This document shows positions 1 to 8,995 of a DNA stretch of 64,000 nt, piece by piece (position 1 is the stretch's first letter; the number at the start of each line of letters is the position of its first letter). The notes under the pieces were generated by a model. That model was not told the origin of the DNA. It did no database searches and was given only the letters and a program-made list of their open reading frames with translations. Origin of the DNA: UBA9732 sp963599445 (lineage in GTDB: Bacteria > Spirochaetota > Spirochaetia > Sphaerochaetales > Sphaerochaetaceae); the NCBI GenBank assembly GCA_963599445.1, contig CAVBWZ010000002.1, positions 62,001 to 126,000 of the forward strand. The letters are read 5' to 3'. A program made the translations under genes and the position numbers.

Positions 1-832
1 GGAAGTGGCACCCGCGGGCCTTGAACTCCTTCTTCACCGCATCATAGACCTTTTTGTGGACTATGACGGACTGCTCGGAGGCGCAGATCATACCGTTGTC
101 GAACGTCTTGGAATGGATTATGGAGTTGACGGCAAGCACTATGTTTGCGCTGTCGTCTATGATGGCCGGAGTATTTCCCGGACCTACGCCAACGGCAGGC
201 TTGCCGGACGAATACGCCGCCTTGACCATGCCGGGACCACCCGTTGCAAGTATGAGGTCCGCATCCTTCATTATGAGGTTCGTAAGGTCAAGGCTTGGAA
301 CATCTATCCAGTCTATGATGCCTTCCGGCGCACCTGCGGCGACCGCTGCATCAAGGACTATTCTTGCAGCCTCTATGGTGCTGTTCTTTGCCCTTGGGTG
401 CGGGCTTATCACTATTGCGTTTCTGGTCTTGAGGGCCAAAAGGCACTTGAAGATCGCCGTCGAGGTTGGGTTCGTGGTTGGAATGACCGCCGCTATGACA
501 CCCACAGGCTCTGCTATCTTCTTCATGCCATAGGACTTGTCCTCCTCTATGACACCGCAGGTCTTCACGTTCCTGTATGCATTGTATATGTGCTCTGATG
601 CATAGTTGTTCTTTATCACCTTGTCCTCGACGATGCCCATGCCGGTCTCCTCCACCGCCATCTTTGCAAGTGGAATCCTGGCCTTGTTGGCTGCACTTGC
701 AGCTGCAAGGAATATTCTGTCGACCTGCTCCTGCGTGTATGTGGAGTATATCCTCTGGGCGCTTTTCACTCCTACGAGCGCATTCTCCAGAGCCTCAACG
801 CTGTCGATCAAAACGCGTTTCTGATTCTTCAT
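1..832 (-). CDS. CoA-acylating acetaldehyde dehydrogenase, N-terminal part of an AdhE-type enzyme (partial)
   Basis: This gene runs off the left edge, so only the first 277 residues are visible. They match the aldehyde dehydrogenase half of bifunctional AdhE, which reduces acetyl-CoA to acetaldehyde with NADH. Visible motifs are IPTTNPTST for cofactor binding, GVGPGNTP, and MICASEQS near residue 250, which holds the catalytic cysteine. The ATG at 832-830 is preceded by GGAGG with a 9-base spacer. Whether the iron-type alcohol dehydrogenase half follows lies outside the window, so a stand-alone acylating dehydrogenase remains possible. An enzyme like this would recycle NADH in a sugar fermenter. 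Confidence 0.85.
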   Translation of the reverse strand, partial: MKNQKRVLIDSVEALENALVGVKSAQRIYSTYTQEQVDRIFLAAASAANKARIPLAKMAVEETGMGIVEDKVIKNNYASEHIYNAYRNVKTCGVIEEDKSYGMKKIAEPVGVIAAVIPTTNPTSTAIFKCLLALKTRNAIVISPHPRAKNSTIEAARIVLDAAVAAGAPEGIIDWIDVPSLDLTNLIMKDADLILATGGPGMVKAAYSSGKPAVGVGPGNTPAIIDDSANIVLAVNSIIHSKTFDNGMICASEQSVIVHKKVYDAVKKEFKARGCHF

Positions 833-933
833 GTACCTGGTTCCTCCAAAAAACAGGTAAAAGCTACAGGTTTTTCGAGGATTTGACCACTAGGTACGGC
901 TTATATCCGTTATGTAGATGGAAATATAACCCC

Positions 934-2577
934 TCACATATTTATGATATGGATTATTTCAGGAAGCAGCTGCTTCTTCCTTGACAGCGTATCCTGGATG
1001 TCGTAGACGTGGTCTGCAAACTTCTCGTAGGAGAACTTGCTTTCAAGCGCAAAGTCCGACGACAAGAGCAGGCTCTGTCCCTTGAGGACGTCCGTTATCA
1101 TGAGCATGACCCAATCCAGGTGGTTGAGGCGCTTTATCTTCTCAAGCGCTGCAAGGTACACTGCGCTGTATTCGTCTATGTCCTGAAGAGTCTGGACCTC
1201 CACCTGCCCTATTCCAAGGTTTATGTTGCCTTCCTTGTAGGTCTTGAAGTCGCTTGAAATTACGGTCTCAGGCTCTCGAGTGACAAGGCTTCCGACATTT
1301 GTGAATAGCGAGCGCCCGAACTCCTCAAGGTCGACCACCCCGCTCATTGGAGCGAGCCTCTCCGCCGACCATATGTCTATGCCGGTGGTGGTTGGGCTTC
1401 TAAGGATTATCGTATCCGTGAGGATTCCTGCAAGAAGCACCTTGGACGTGGTCTTGTCAGGCACTACGTTGTTCCTGAGAAAAAGCTGGTAGATTATGGT
1501 GCATGTACTTCCAAGCGGCTCCGAGTCTATGAAGATTGGAAGGTCCGTCTTTGGGGCATCCAGCCTGTGGTGGTCTATTATCTCCTTGATCTCCGCCGTC
1601 TCTATGCCCCTTATGCTCTGGTCCGGCTCGTTGTGGTCCACAAGGATCACGCTGTACTTTGGCTTTTTGAGGAAGCACCGCCTCGTCACGAACCCCGCAT
1701 ACCTATCCTGATCGAACACGGCAAGGCCTCTGAGTTTGGACGACGACAGCTGCTCCTTGGCCACATCGAAGAAATCATCAACCTGCAATATAGGGCCCTG
1801 CTGCCCCAATATCGTAGAGACCGATGGTGCCATCCTAAGCCTTCTTATGGTCTCTGCAATCCCTTCGTTTGAAGCATAAACGATGCCTTGATAGCCATCT
1901 ATCGTTGGATTTTCTTCACCATTCACACCTGTAACGATTATCGCCGGCACATTGAGGGAGATTGCATTGGAAAGCTTTTTCCTCTCATCGTCGTCAGTTG
2001 GCAAGGGTATCACCACGATGCTTTCCGCAGGATTGTCTATGTCGTTGGTATCGGCCTTGATTACAGCCTTGAACTCGACGGGAGCGTTGGAGTCCCCTTT
2101 CTTCGTGATGTAGCGGCCGGGAATGACTTTGCCAAAGTTCTCGCTGTTGAACACGTAGCAGGGACACCCACCGGAGTTGTCCTTGAGGAACCACGAGGTT
2201 ATGTCGTCCACTGAAAGAAGCCCTTTGAACTGCTGTCCATCGAAGATGGCCACGGCACTTGGCTTCGTCTGGTCGTATATCCTTATGAGATCGAAGATTG
2301 GCGCCTTGCAGTCAAGTCCATGCTCCCCTGTCCTCATGACATCGCCAACCTTTGGATGGACATCCCTCATGTAAGGTGGAGCCTCTATACCCAACACCTC
2401 CAGCTGACCCTTCACGCTGTCTGAAAGATGTCCGCATCTTACGGCCTTGTACTCATGAATCCTGTCTATTGAGCTTTTGAGGGCTGCATATGCGTATGCC
2501 GCGCATAGACTATCCATGTCAGGGTTTCTGTGCCCTGTGATGTAGACTTCGTTTCTAAGGTTCTCTCTCATGCCCAA
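934..2577 (-). CDS. Putative manganese-dependent inorganic pyrophosphatase with CBS and DRTGG domains
   Basis: Family II (DHH superfamily) pyrophosphatase that would hydrolyse PPi in the cytoplasm. The N-terminal DHH block holds GHRNPDMDS near residue 15. A CBS pair interrupted by a DRTGG domain follows (about residues 75-300), then the second part of the catalytic core with VDHNE and IDHH near residue 335, and DHHA2. In characterised CBS-type enzymes adenine nucleotides bind the CBS insert and tune activity; that is family knowledge. The length of 547 residues is normal for the insert-bearing subtype. The start is a choice between TTG at 2577, with AGG six bases upstream, and ATG at 2571 with poor spacing; I kept TTG. 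Confidence 0.88.
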   Translation of the reverse strand: MGMRENLRNEVYITGHRNPDMDSLCAAYAYAALKSSIDRIHEYKAVRCGHLSDSVKGQLEVLGIEAPPYMRDVHPKVGDVMRTGEHGLDCKAPIFDLIRIYDQTKPSAVAIFDGQQFKGLLSVDDITSWFLKDNSGGCPCYVFNSENFGKVIPGRYITKKGDSNAPVEFKAVIKADTNDIDNPAESIVVIPLPTDDDERKKLSNAISLNVPAIIVTGVNGEENPTIDGYQGIVYASNEGIAETIRRLRMAPSVSTILGQQGPILQVDDFFDVAKEQLSSSKLRGLAVFDQDRYAGFVTRRCFLKKPKYSVILVDHNEPDQSIRGIETAEIKEIIDHHRLDAPKTDLPIFIDSEPLGSTCTIIYQLFLRNNVVPDKTTSKVLLAGILTDTIILRSPTTTGIDIWSAERLAPMSGVVDLEEFGRSLFTNVGSLVTREPETVISSDFKTYKEGNINLGIGQVEVQTLQDIDEYSAVYLAALEKIKRLNHLDWVMLMITDVLKGQSLLLSSDFALESKFSYEKFADHVYDIQDTLSRKKQLLPEIIHIINM

Positions 2578-2621
2578 AGGGTAACCTATCTTTGGGAAGA
2601 ACTCAACATGGCTTTTGGGGC

Positions 2622-2695
2622 TGTCGGGGCCTATAGGGCGCTTTGGGCTTATTGGGCGGTTGGGGCGATTGAAGACCGTTGAACTGCAACGGAGA
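2622..2695. repeat. 9-bp periodic array, tail-bearing family, copy 1
   Basis: Six imperfect 9-bp units of the form nGGGCnnTT follow one another without a gap and end in TTGAAGACCGTTGAA. The same layout and tail recur near 27372-27430 (opposite strand) and 31648-31697. A short ORF crosses the array with Gly-rich repeats but has no ribosome-binding site, so I read this as an intergenic repeat. Confidence 0.6.
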
Positions 2696-3124
2696 GTTTT
2701 CTATTCAAATCCTGTTTTTTGCGTTTTCGATATACTTTTTTCTATCCAAACCGCCGTTTTCTGTGAAATCGATATAAAACCAAACAATGAGACTTCCACA
2801 AAAATCGAAGAATTTGCAAAAGAAGTGGAAGTTTTTCCACAAAAACGAGCTTTTTCATTCTTTCAGTGGAAGAGCAACTTTCGCAGTCATGGCAGGGAAG
2901 AACAAGAAAGCGGAGAGGGACAACCTCTTGAACTGCAATGTGTTCAAGGTGGCTCCCCAGTTAAGTCTCGGATTCTGTTCCCTAAAACCAATAATAGGCG
3001 GGAGCAATGCACCGTTTCTATGCCGGGATCCGTCTAAAAAGTTTGAGCAAGAGAATTTCGTCCCATCTCCGCGTACGGCAATGTTAGCATACAAGAGCGA
3101 GCAATGGAAGAGGATTCTTCACCA
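2696..3124. other. Gene-free stretch, T-rich with GTGGAA/TTCCAC direct and inverted repeats
   Basis: No convincing gene. TTCCACAAAAA occurs twice (about 2796 and 2840), with GTGGAAG between and after. The stretch from about 2890 to 3110 is open on both strands (79 and 142 codons), but without a ribosome-binding site or a recognisable family. It could be a decayed gene or the remnant of a mobile element. Confidence 0.4.
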
Positions 3125-3865
3125 TCAATCCGCAACCGCAACTTCCAGCGCTATCTCAACAAGGCGGTCGTCCACAGACCTCTTTCTTTTTCCCATGGTT
3201 CCCTGCTCCCAGTAGTCGCCCTCGAGGCGGTCTGCAGAGAAGAGCATCTGGTAGCAGTCGACACCGCGGAACTGGGAGACGGCCATGTTGGCGGCGCATT
3301 CCATCTCTACGGCAAGCACGCCCTGATCCTTCATGAGTTTGATTGCAGATGGGGTCTCTCTATAGAAGGCATCGCACGTCCACACTTTTCCACAGATGTG
3401 CGGCACGCCAAGGCTGTCCAGAATGACATCGGTCTCCATTGATGTGGCTATCTTGATCCAAGGGCTGTCGTGTGGGGCGTAGTGCCAGCTGACACCTTCG
3501 TCCCTGTAGGCATGGGTGGGGACGATGAGATTGCCTTGCGTGAGTGGCGAGAGGGAGCCGCATGTGCCTATGCACACGAATCGTTTGGCACCGCAGACGA
3601 TGTACTCCTCGATGAAACCCGCCGCTATGGGTGAGCCTATTGGGAGGTTGATGCATGCAATCTCGCGGCCCTTGTACTTGAAGCCGTACACGGGGCACGG
3701 AACGCCACAGCGGAATGTGGATATGGTCTTTGGCTTGAAGCGGTCCCTTACCGCGGCGCAGAGAGGAGACGACCAAACCATCAGAACGGTAGAGGGAAAA
3801 CCAGGAATCTTCCTTGCAAGCATGGAAGGCTTGAGAAGCTCCTCTTCGTTGAAAAACGGCAGCAT
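3125..3865 (-). CDS. Nucleoside phosphorylase (uridine/purine phosphorylase family)
   Basis: Predicted to cleave nucleosides with phosphate, giving a free base and (deoxy)ribose-1-phosphate for salvage. The 246-residue product has the PNP/UDP family signatures GTCGSL in the middle and VEMECAAN towards the C-terminus, where the Glu contacts the ribose. The start at 3865 is fixed by AAGGAGGTG with 8-base spacing; an upstream in-frame start lacks a site and adds 14 atypical residues. Base specificity cannot be told from sequence alone. The gene is monocistronic and divergent from the TPR gene. Confidence 0.82.
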   Translation of the reverse strand: MLPFFNEEELLKPSMLARKIPGFPSTVLMVWSSPLCAAVRDRFKPKTISTFRCGVPCPVYGFKYKGREIACINLPIGSPIAAGFIEEYIVCGAKRFVCIGTCGSLSPLTQGNLIVPTHAYRDEGVSWHYAPHDSPWIKIATSMETDVILDSLGVPHICGKVWTCDAFYRETPSAIKLMKDQGVLAVEMECAANMAVSQFRGVDCYQMLFSADRLEGDYWEQGTMGKRKRSVDDRLVEIALEVAVAD

Positions 3866-3967
3866 ATGGAACCACCTCCTTGAAGGATACAAAAAGATGC
3901 GGAACAAAACGGCAAAGCCGACTGTCCTCCCCTTTAATTCAAGAGGGAAAACCGCTATATTTGGAGT

Positions 3968-5161
3968 ATGTCAGAAAAACTCAAAGATGTTCAATTCATT
4001 AGGCTTCCCGGAGACAGGAAGGTTGGCGATACGGTGCTGAAGGGCGACAAGCCCCTTCCGGTTCAGTTCCAGGCAGGACAGAAGCCTGAGGACATAGACT
4101 TCAACAGCATAGTGGCGGGCCTCATCAAGGTCGTGGCATGGGAGCCTGAAAACGAAAACATAGACTACTACAGGCAAATACTGCTTGGCATGCAGCCTAA
4201 TGCCGTCAAGGAGCTCAACCTTGCCGCCATCTCCAAAAGCCAGAAGAAGGACTACGAGTTCGCCCAGGAGCTCATGCTTGCAGTGAAGAACCTGTCGGAC
4301 GCCCCTGAAAGCTATGTGAACCTTGCCGTGCTCTACGCCCAAATGACCGTTGACCTTCACAAGAAGGGTGACGATGTCAAGGCCGACATGTACGACGACA
4401 GGATAATACAGATCCTGAGCGAGTGCATTGAGAAGCACCCCGGCTACGCGCCTGCATACAGCGAGGCGAGCGCCTTCCACATGAGACACGGGGACATAGA
4501 GAACGCAAGGGACTACCTTGCACGATATGTAGGGCTTGAAAAGGACGACAAGAAGCGAGAGGAAGCCCAAAAGTCCCTTGAAAGGTTCAACAGCATCCTT
4601 GAGTCGAACGACAAGCTCATGTACGCATACGACAAGATGATGATGGGATGCGCAGACGAAGCCCTCACCGTCATAGAGCAGCACATAGCCCAGGGAAACA
4701 AGACATGGGAGTCCTACTTCATAAGAGGCTGGGCCAAGCGTGTGCTTGAAGACTACGATGGAGCGCAGAAGGACCTGCTGGAAAGCCTGAGGCTTGATTC
4801 CAAGAACGCAGAGGTCTACAACGAGCTTTCCATATGCGCCCGCGAACACGGAGATGTGGAGCTTGCCAAGAACTACCTCCAGATAGCCCTGGACCTTGAC
4901 GACGAGGATATGGTCTACATAACGAACCTTGCATTCCTTCACCTGGCCGATGGCGAATACACGGAGAGCCGAGAGCTTCTTGAAAAGGCGCGCACCATAG
5001 ACCCGAACGACCCTCAGCTCAAGTTCCTCATGCAGGAATATGAAAAAAGGACTGGCGATGTCATTGGTGATGTGATAAGCGAAGAGATTTACACTGACGA
5101 GCAGTTCGAAGAACTCCACAGAAAGGAACATGAGGAGCATCACCACCACGAAGAGGTTTGA
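3968..5161 (+). CDS. Tetratricopeptide-repeat protein with His-rich C-terminus
   Basis: A 397-residue cytoplasmic protein without signal peptide, containing several TPR-like helical pairs (clearest at about residues 105-200 and 245-365) that would form a scaffold for protein contacts. It ends in an acidic tail with HEEHHHHEEV, a possible metal-binding patch. Its stop codon abuts the tsaE start, so it probably heads the tsaE-tsaB-trxB cluster. A -10-like TATATT at 3956-3961 lies only six bases before the ATG, with TTTAAT 17 bases further up, so the mRNA may be nearly leaderless; GGAG sits too close to the ATG to act as a normal site. Specific role unknown. Confidence 0.78.
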   Translation: MSEKLKDVQFIRLPGDRKVGDTVLKGDKPLPVQFQAGQKPEDIDFNSIVAGLIKVVAWEPENENIDYYRQILLGMQPNAVKELNLAAISKSQKKDYEFAQELMLAVKNLSDAPESYVNLAVLYAQMTVDLHKKGDDVKADMYDDRIIQILSECIEKHPGYAPAYSEASAFHMRHGDIENARDYLARYVGLEKDDKKREEAQKSLERFNSILESNDKLMYAYDKMMMGCADEALTVIEQHIAQGNKTWESYFIRGWAKRVLEDYDGAQKDLLESLRLDSKNAEVYNELSICAREHGDVELAKNYLQIALDLDDEDMVYITNLAFLHLADGEYTESRELLEKARTIDPNDPQLKFLMQEYEKRTGDVIGDVISEEIYTDEQFEELHRKEHEEHHHHEEV

Positions 5162-5650
5162 ATGCATACGACTTTGACATGTAGGACACAGGATGAGATG
5201 GTGGAGCTTGGAAGGAAGCTGGGCTCCACGTTCAAGGAGGGCACAGTGGTCTCCCTCAGAGGAAGCCTTGGTGCCGGCAAGACGGTCTTTGCAAGAGGCG
5301 TTGCACGGAGCCTTGGCATTGAAGAGGCCATAGTAAGTCCAACCTTCACTTTGGTGCAGGAGTATGATGGCAAACTCCCCCTCTACCACATGGACCTCTA
5401 CAGGATAGAGACCGTAGAAGACTTTGAGATGATAGGCGGAGAGGACATGCTCTACTCCAACGGTGTATGCCTCATAGAATGGAGCGAAGTCATAGACGAG
5501 CTTCTTCCAAAGGATACAATCTATATATCCATAGCCGTGAACCCAGACCAAAGCAGGACTGTGGACATAGAAGCGACAAACATGGAAACACTGAACACAG
5601 AAGCGCCATACGCTGTGGAGCTCGGCACGAAAACAGGAGAAAACCTATGA
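5162..5650 (+). CDS. tsaE: tRNA t6A biosynthesis ATPase TsaE
   Basis: TsaE (YjeE) is the ATPase that drives cycling of the TsaD-TsaB complex making N6-threonylcarbamoyladenosine at position 37 of ANN-decoding tRNAs. The Walker A loop GSLGAGKT lies at residues 34-41, followed by SPTFTLVQEY and a Walker-B-like HMDLYR segment. At 162 residues it is slightly long owing to a C-terminal extension of about 25 residues. The ATG directly follows the TGA of the TPR gene, and the stop overlaps the tsaB start, so expression is probably coupled to both. Confidence 0.92.
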   Translation: MHTTLTCRTQDEMVELGRKLGSTFKEGTVVSLRGSLGAGKTVFARGVARSLGIEEAIVSPTFTLVQEYDGKLPLYHMDLYRIETVEDFEMIGGEDMLYSNGVCLIEWSEVIDELLPKDTIYISIAVNPDQSRTVDIEATNMETLNTEAPYAVELGTKTGENL

Positions 5651-6423
5651 ACGTCCTTGCATGCGATACATCCTCACAGGCCCTCACTACAGGGCTTTTC
5701 ACAGAAACCTTCAAGGAAGTGCGCACCGTGCAGGGCCGCACAGTGCAGCACTCTGAGCGGCTCATCCCCATGGTCATCGAGCTGTGCGGTGATGCAAAGA
5801 TAGACACGAAGGACATAGACCTTCTCGTATGCACACGAGGACCGGGATCCTTCACGGGGCTCAGGATTGGCATGGCGGCGTTCAAGGGCATGGCGCTCGC
5901 ACTTGGAAAGCCAATCGTATCGGTCTCCACCCTTGAGGCCTACGCATCCTGCGTGGGTTGCATTTGCGCATTCGAAGGGGCCGTCGTACCCGTAATAGAC
6001 GCAAAGAAACAGCGTTGGTACCTAGCCGCATTCGCAAAGTCACACGATAGCTCCAATGCAGGCCAGAATGCTCTTTCACGACTCATCCCAGACACCGATG
6101 GCACTGAGGCGGACCTACTTGAAGCCCTCTCTCCATATGACGATGTACTTGTGACAGGACCAGATGCATCGGCATTTGCAGAAGTACTTACAATGTCACA
6201 GGACTTCAAGGACAAGCACATTTTCGTTGATACAAAGGCGAACGAGGCCATTGCAAGCGCGTTGTACGAACTTGGAGTGAAGCAATACGAAACCAAGGGG
6301 GCCGACGATATAGGGCAAGGCCCTGTGTATCTAAGAAAGAGCGATGCAGAGATTGCTTTGGAAGAGAAGCAGGCTGCAGCGAAACAGACTGCAGAGAATC
6401 AAGCCAAAGCCAAGGAGGTCTGA
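5647..6423 (+). CDS. tsaB: tRNA t6A biosynthesis scaffold TsaB
   Basis: TsaB pairs with the catalytic TsaD subunit in t6A synthesis and has an ASKHA fold without full catalytic function. The N-terminus MNVLACDTSS and the block GPGSFTGLRIG are diagnostic. The start overlaps the tsaE stop (ATGA); a longer in-frame reading within tsaE looks unlike protein. The last 25 residues are Glu/Lys/Ala/Gln-rich and probably helical, an addition beyond the usual family end. tsaD is not in the window. Confidence 0.92.
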   Translation: MNVLACDTSSQALTTGLFTETFKEVRTVQGRTVQHSERLIPMVIELCGDAKIDTKDIDLLVCTRGPGSFTGLRIGMAAFKGMALALGKPIVSVSTLEAYASCVGCICAFEGAVVPVIDAKKQRWYLAAFAKSHDSSNAGQNALSRLIPDTDGTEADLLEALSPYDDVLVTGPDASAFAEVLTMSQDFKDKHIFVDTKANEAIASALYELGVKQYETKGADDIGQGPVYLRKSDAEIALEEKQAAAKQTAENQAKAKEV

Positions 6424-6424
6424 C

Positions 6425-7390
6425 ATGGCAGAAAGCACTGTTGGGAAAAGCAATGCAGAAGACACCAAGAAAGTCGACGTCCTCATAATTGGAGCAGGCC
6501 CTGCAGGCCTTGCATGTGGGCAGTACAGCGCAAGGGCTGGACGCAGCACCGTCATGGTGGAGGAGATGGCTCCAGGCGGACAGACCATGATAATAGACGA
6601 GATAGAGAACTACCCGGGACTTGGAAGGGTGTCAGGCTTTGAGCTTGCGGAGAAGTTCGAAAGCCAGGCGAACGCCTTTGGATGTCAGACCGTCTATGCA
6701 AGCGTAATTGCAATAGAACCCAGAAGCGACGGCACATTCGTCGTCAGGACAAGCGACGGCGCATACGAAGCCAAGGCCGTCGTACTTGCAACAGGTGCAA
6801 AGCACAGGACCTTGGGAGTCCCAGGAGAGAAGGAGCTCACAGGAAAGGGTGTAAGCTACTGCGCCACCTGTGACGGACCTTTCTTCAGGAACAAGAGGAT
6901 TCTTGTATGCGGTGGCGGAGACAGCGCATGCCAGGAGGCAATGTACCTTGCAAAGCTCACCCAAGATGTGACGGTATGCCATAGACGAGACAGGTTCCGT
7001 GCACAAGCCTCCATAGCAAAGGCAATGGAGAACACCGCAGGGATAAGGGTGAAGCTCAACACCACCGTGGTCTCAATCAACGGAGAGGACGGAAAGGTCA
7101 AGTCCGTCACGCTCAAGGACCTGGTGACAGGTGAAGAATACACTCAGGAGTTCGACGGTGTATTCGTGTTCGTTGGAAGCGAACCGCAGACACAGTTGGT
7201 TCCGTTCTGCAAAAAGGACGAGGCTGGCTTTGTAGCCACGGACAGAACCATGATGACAAGCATACCAGGACTCTTCGCGGTAGGAGATGTACGAGACACC
7301 CCGTTCAGGCAAATCGTCACAGCTGCAGCTGACGGAGCCATAGCGGCGCACTATGCAAGCGAGTACATAGACGGACTTGGAGAAGTCTGA
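6425..7390 (+). CDS. trxB: Thioredoxin reductase
   Basis: NADPH-dependent flavoenzyme that reduces thioredoxin in the cytoplasm. The FAD-binding GAGPAGLACG lies near residue 23, the redox pair CATC at residues 146-149 is followed by DG as in low-Mr bacterial enzymes, GGGDSACQEA forms the NADPH site, and AVGDVRDTPFRQ is the second FAD motif. The protein has 321 residues, normal for the family. It starts one base after the tsaB stop, so it is co-transcribed with the t6A genes; AGGAGG lies inside the tsaB end as ribosome-binding site. Confidence 0.95.
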   Translation: MAESTVGKSNAEDTKKVDVLIIGAGPAGLACGQYSARAGRSTVMVEEMAPGGQTMIIDEIENYPGLGRVSGFELAEKFESQANAFGCQTVYASVIAIEPRSDGTFVVRTSDGAYEAKAVVLATGAKHRTLGVPGEKELTGKGVSYCATCDGPFFRNKRILVCGGGDSACQEAMYLAKLTQDVTVCHRRDRFRAQASIAKAMENTAGIRVKLNTTVVSINGEDGKVKSVTLKDLVTGEEYTQEFDGVFVFVGSEPQTQLVPFCKKDEAGFVATDRTMMTSIPGLFAVGDVRDTPFRQIVTAAADGAIAAHYASEYIDGLGEV

Positions 7391-7394
7391 AGGA

Positions 7395-7440
7395 ACTTGG
7401 AAACCCGCTTGGACGCTATTGGACATCGTTGAACACCCCA
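7395..7440. repeat. Short imperfect TTGGA/TTGAA repeats behind trxB
   Basis: Four TTGG or TTGA words spaced 9-12 bases follow the trxB stop. Similar post-stop arrays occur elsewhere in this window. No terminator with a T-run is visible here. Confidence 0.3.
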
Positions 7441-7496
7441 GCTGAGAACTGCAACTTTTCCTATCATTTACGCTTCAAATGGTGTATCATGAAAGC

Positions 7497-8948
7497 ATGA
7501 ACATCCTAATGGTGACAAGCGAGGCCGTGCCCTTCTCAAAATCAGGGGGCTTGGCTGATGTAGTAGGTGCGCTCTCAAGCGCCCTCAATAGACAAAAAAC
7601 TGCAAGGAACAAGGAAAAGCACGATGCAAGGATCATCGTGCCATCGTACAATGCATCCGTAGAGGACTCAGGCGAGTACGTATGTGCATTCCATGTCCCA
7701 ATGCTGGCAACCCAGGAGAAGGTCGAGATACGAAGCAAATCCGTAGACGGAACCATCTACTATTTCGTGTGCCATCCAAAATTCAACGAAAGGGTTGGAA
7801 TATATGGAGACACCAGCTTCCAGCCATACGTTGACAACTTCGAACGTTTCTCGATCCTCTGCAAAACATCCCTTCAGCTGTGCGAGGAACTTGGCTGGAA
7901 ACCGGACATCATCCACTGCCACGACTGGACCACAGGACTTGTCCCCTACTTCCTGAAGCAGCGAAACAGCCAGTTCTTCATGGGAACCAGGACAGTGTTC
8001 ACCATACACAACCTGGCATACCAAGGGACGTTCCCCAGAATGGACTTCCTTCTTGCAGACTCAAAGCCAAATGCAAAGATGTTCGGAGACGGACAGGTCA
8101 ACATGCTCAAGACGGGCCTTGTCTATGCGGACTTCATAACCACAGTCAGTCCAACATACGCAAAGGAGATACAGACACCCGAGCAGGGATGCGGACTTGA
8201 AGACACAATCGTAAAGAGGAAGAACAGACTCAAAGGCATAACCAACGGCATAGACACAAACGAGTGGAATCCACAGAAGGATGCCCTCGTTCCATATCAC
8301 TTCAGCATTGGAAGGATGGATGGAAAAGCAAAGCTCAAGACACAGGTGCAGCAACAGTTCGGACTCAAGGAAGAGCTAAACGTACCCCTCTTTGCAATGA
8401 TAAGCCGCCTTGCATCCCAGAAAGGGTTCGATGTGCTTCTTCAGGTGTTGGACAGCATACTCGATGACATGGACCTTCAGTTCGTGATAGTAGGAACAGG
8501 AGACTCCCAGATAGAAAGGGAGCTCCTTGAAATGAAGGCGAGGCACCAGAACCTATCCGTGAACATACTGTTCTCCAACAAGGCGGCGCACCTCATAGAG
8601 GCAGGAAGCGATTTCTTCCTAATGCCAAGCAGATACGAACCTTGTGGACTAAACCAGCTTTATTCGCTACGGTATGGAACGATACCAATAGCCCACAGGA
8701 CCGGAGGTCTGGCGGACACCATAATAGACGTGGACGAGTATCCGGACAAGGGCACAGGGCTTCTGTTCGATGAGCTGACTCCAGAGGAGATACGAAAGCA
8801 CATATCACGGGCGGTGGAGCTCTACAACAGAAAGGAAGGAAGCGGATGCATGGAAAGGATCCGCAAAAGGGCCATGGAACAGGATTTCTCATGGAGCGCA
8901 TCCGCAAACGAATACATGAACCTCTACGAGAGGCTTCTTGAGGACTGA
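7497..8948 (+). CDS. glgA: Glycogen synthase (ADP-glucose type)
   Basis: GT5 glycosyltransferase that extends alpha-1,4-glucan from ADP-glucose. The N-terminus MNILMVTSEAVPFSKSGGLA carries the KxGGL ADP-glucose site, and the C-terminal lobe has PSRYEPCGLNQLYSL with the conserved Glu and the following TGGLADT. Length 483 residues, typical. I chose the ATG at 7497 because the family begins there; the six codons upstream from 7479 are not family-like. TATCAT lies six bases before this ATG without a clear -35 box, so transcript layout is uncertain. It is followed after 47 bases by glgC, which makes its substrate. Confidence 0.94.
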   Translation: MNILMVTSEAVPFSKSGGLADVVGALSSALNRQKTARNKEKHDARIIVPSYNASVEDSGEYVCAFHVPMLATQEKVEIRSKSVDGTIYYFVCHPKFNERVGIYGDTSFQPYVDNFERFSILCKTSLQLCEELGWKPDIIHCHDWTTGLVPYFLKQRNSQFFMGTRTVFTIHNLAYQGTFPRMDFLLADSKPNAKMFGDGQVNMLKTGLVYADFITTVSPTYAKEIQTPEQGCGLEDTIVKRKNRLKGITNGIDTNEWNPQKDALVPYHFSIGRMDGKAKLKTQVQQQFGLKEELNVPLFAMISRLASQKGFDVLLQVLDSILDDMDLQFVIVGTGDSQIERELLEMKARHQNLSVNILFSNKAAHLIEAGSDFFLMPSRYEPCGLNQLYSLRYGTIPIAHRTGGLADTIIDVDEYPDKGTGLLFDELTPEEIRKHISRAVELYNRKEGSGCMERIRKRAMEQDFSWSASANEYMNLYERLLED

Positions 8949-8985
8949 ACAAAACACGGAACAAAACGTTGAACAAAACATAGGA
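8946..8985. repeat. GAACAAAAC direct repeat (three copies) between glgA and glgC
   Basis: Three copies of GAACAAAAC spaced 12-13 bases directly follow the glgA stop and end just before the glgC ribosome-binding site. They may be slippage products; no function is visible. Confidence 0.6.
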
Positions 8986-8995
8986 GAGTTGAGAC

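Noticed and set aside
833..930. Search for a Rex operator upstream of the AdhE-type gene
   Set aside because: No TTGTGAA/TTAACAA-type dyad; GTTATGT/ATATAAC is too imperfect to claim.
2796..2850. TTTTTCCACA words resembling DnaA boxes, possible origin
   Set aside because: Only one clean match, no cluster, no AT-rich unwinding element with dnaA or dnaN nearby.
3971..5551. Reverse ORF of 526 codons opposite the TPR and tsaE genes
   Set aside because: It mirrors two well-supported genes, has Val/Leu/Cys-rich shadow composition, no ribosome-binding site and no family match.
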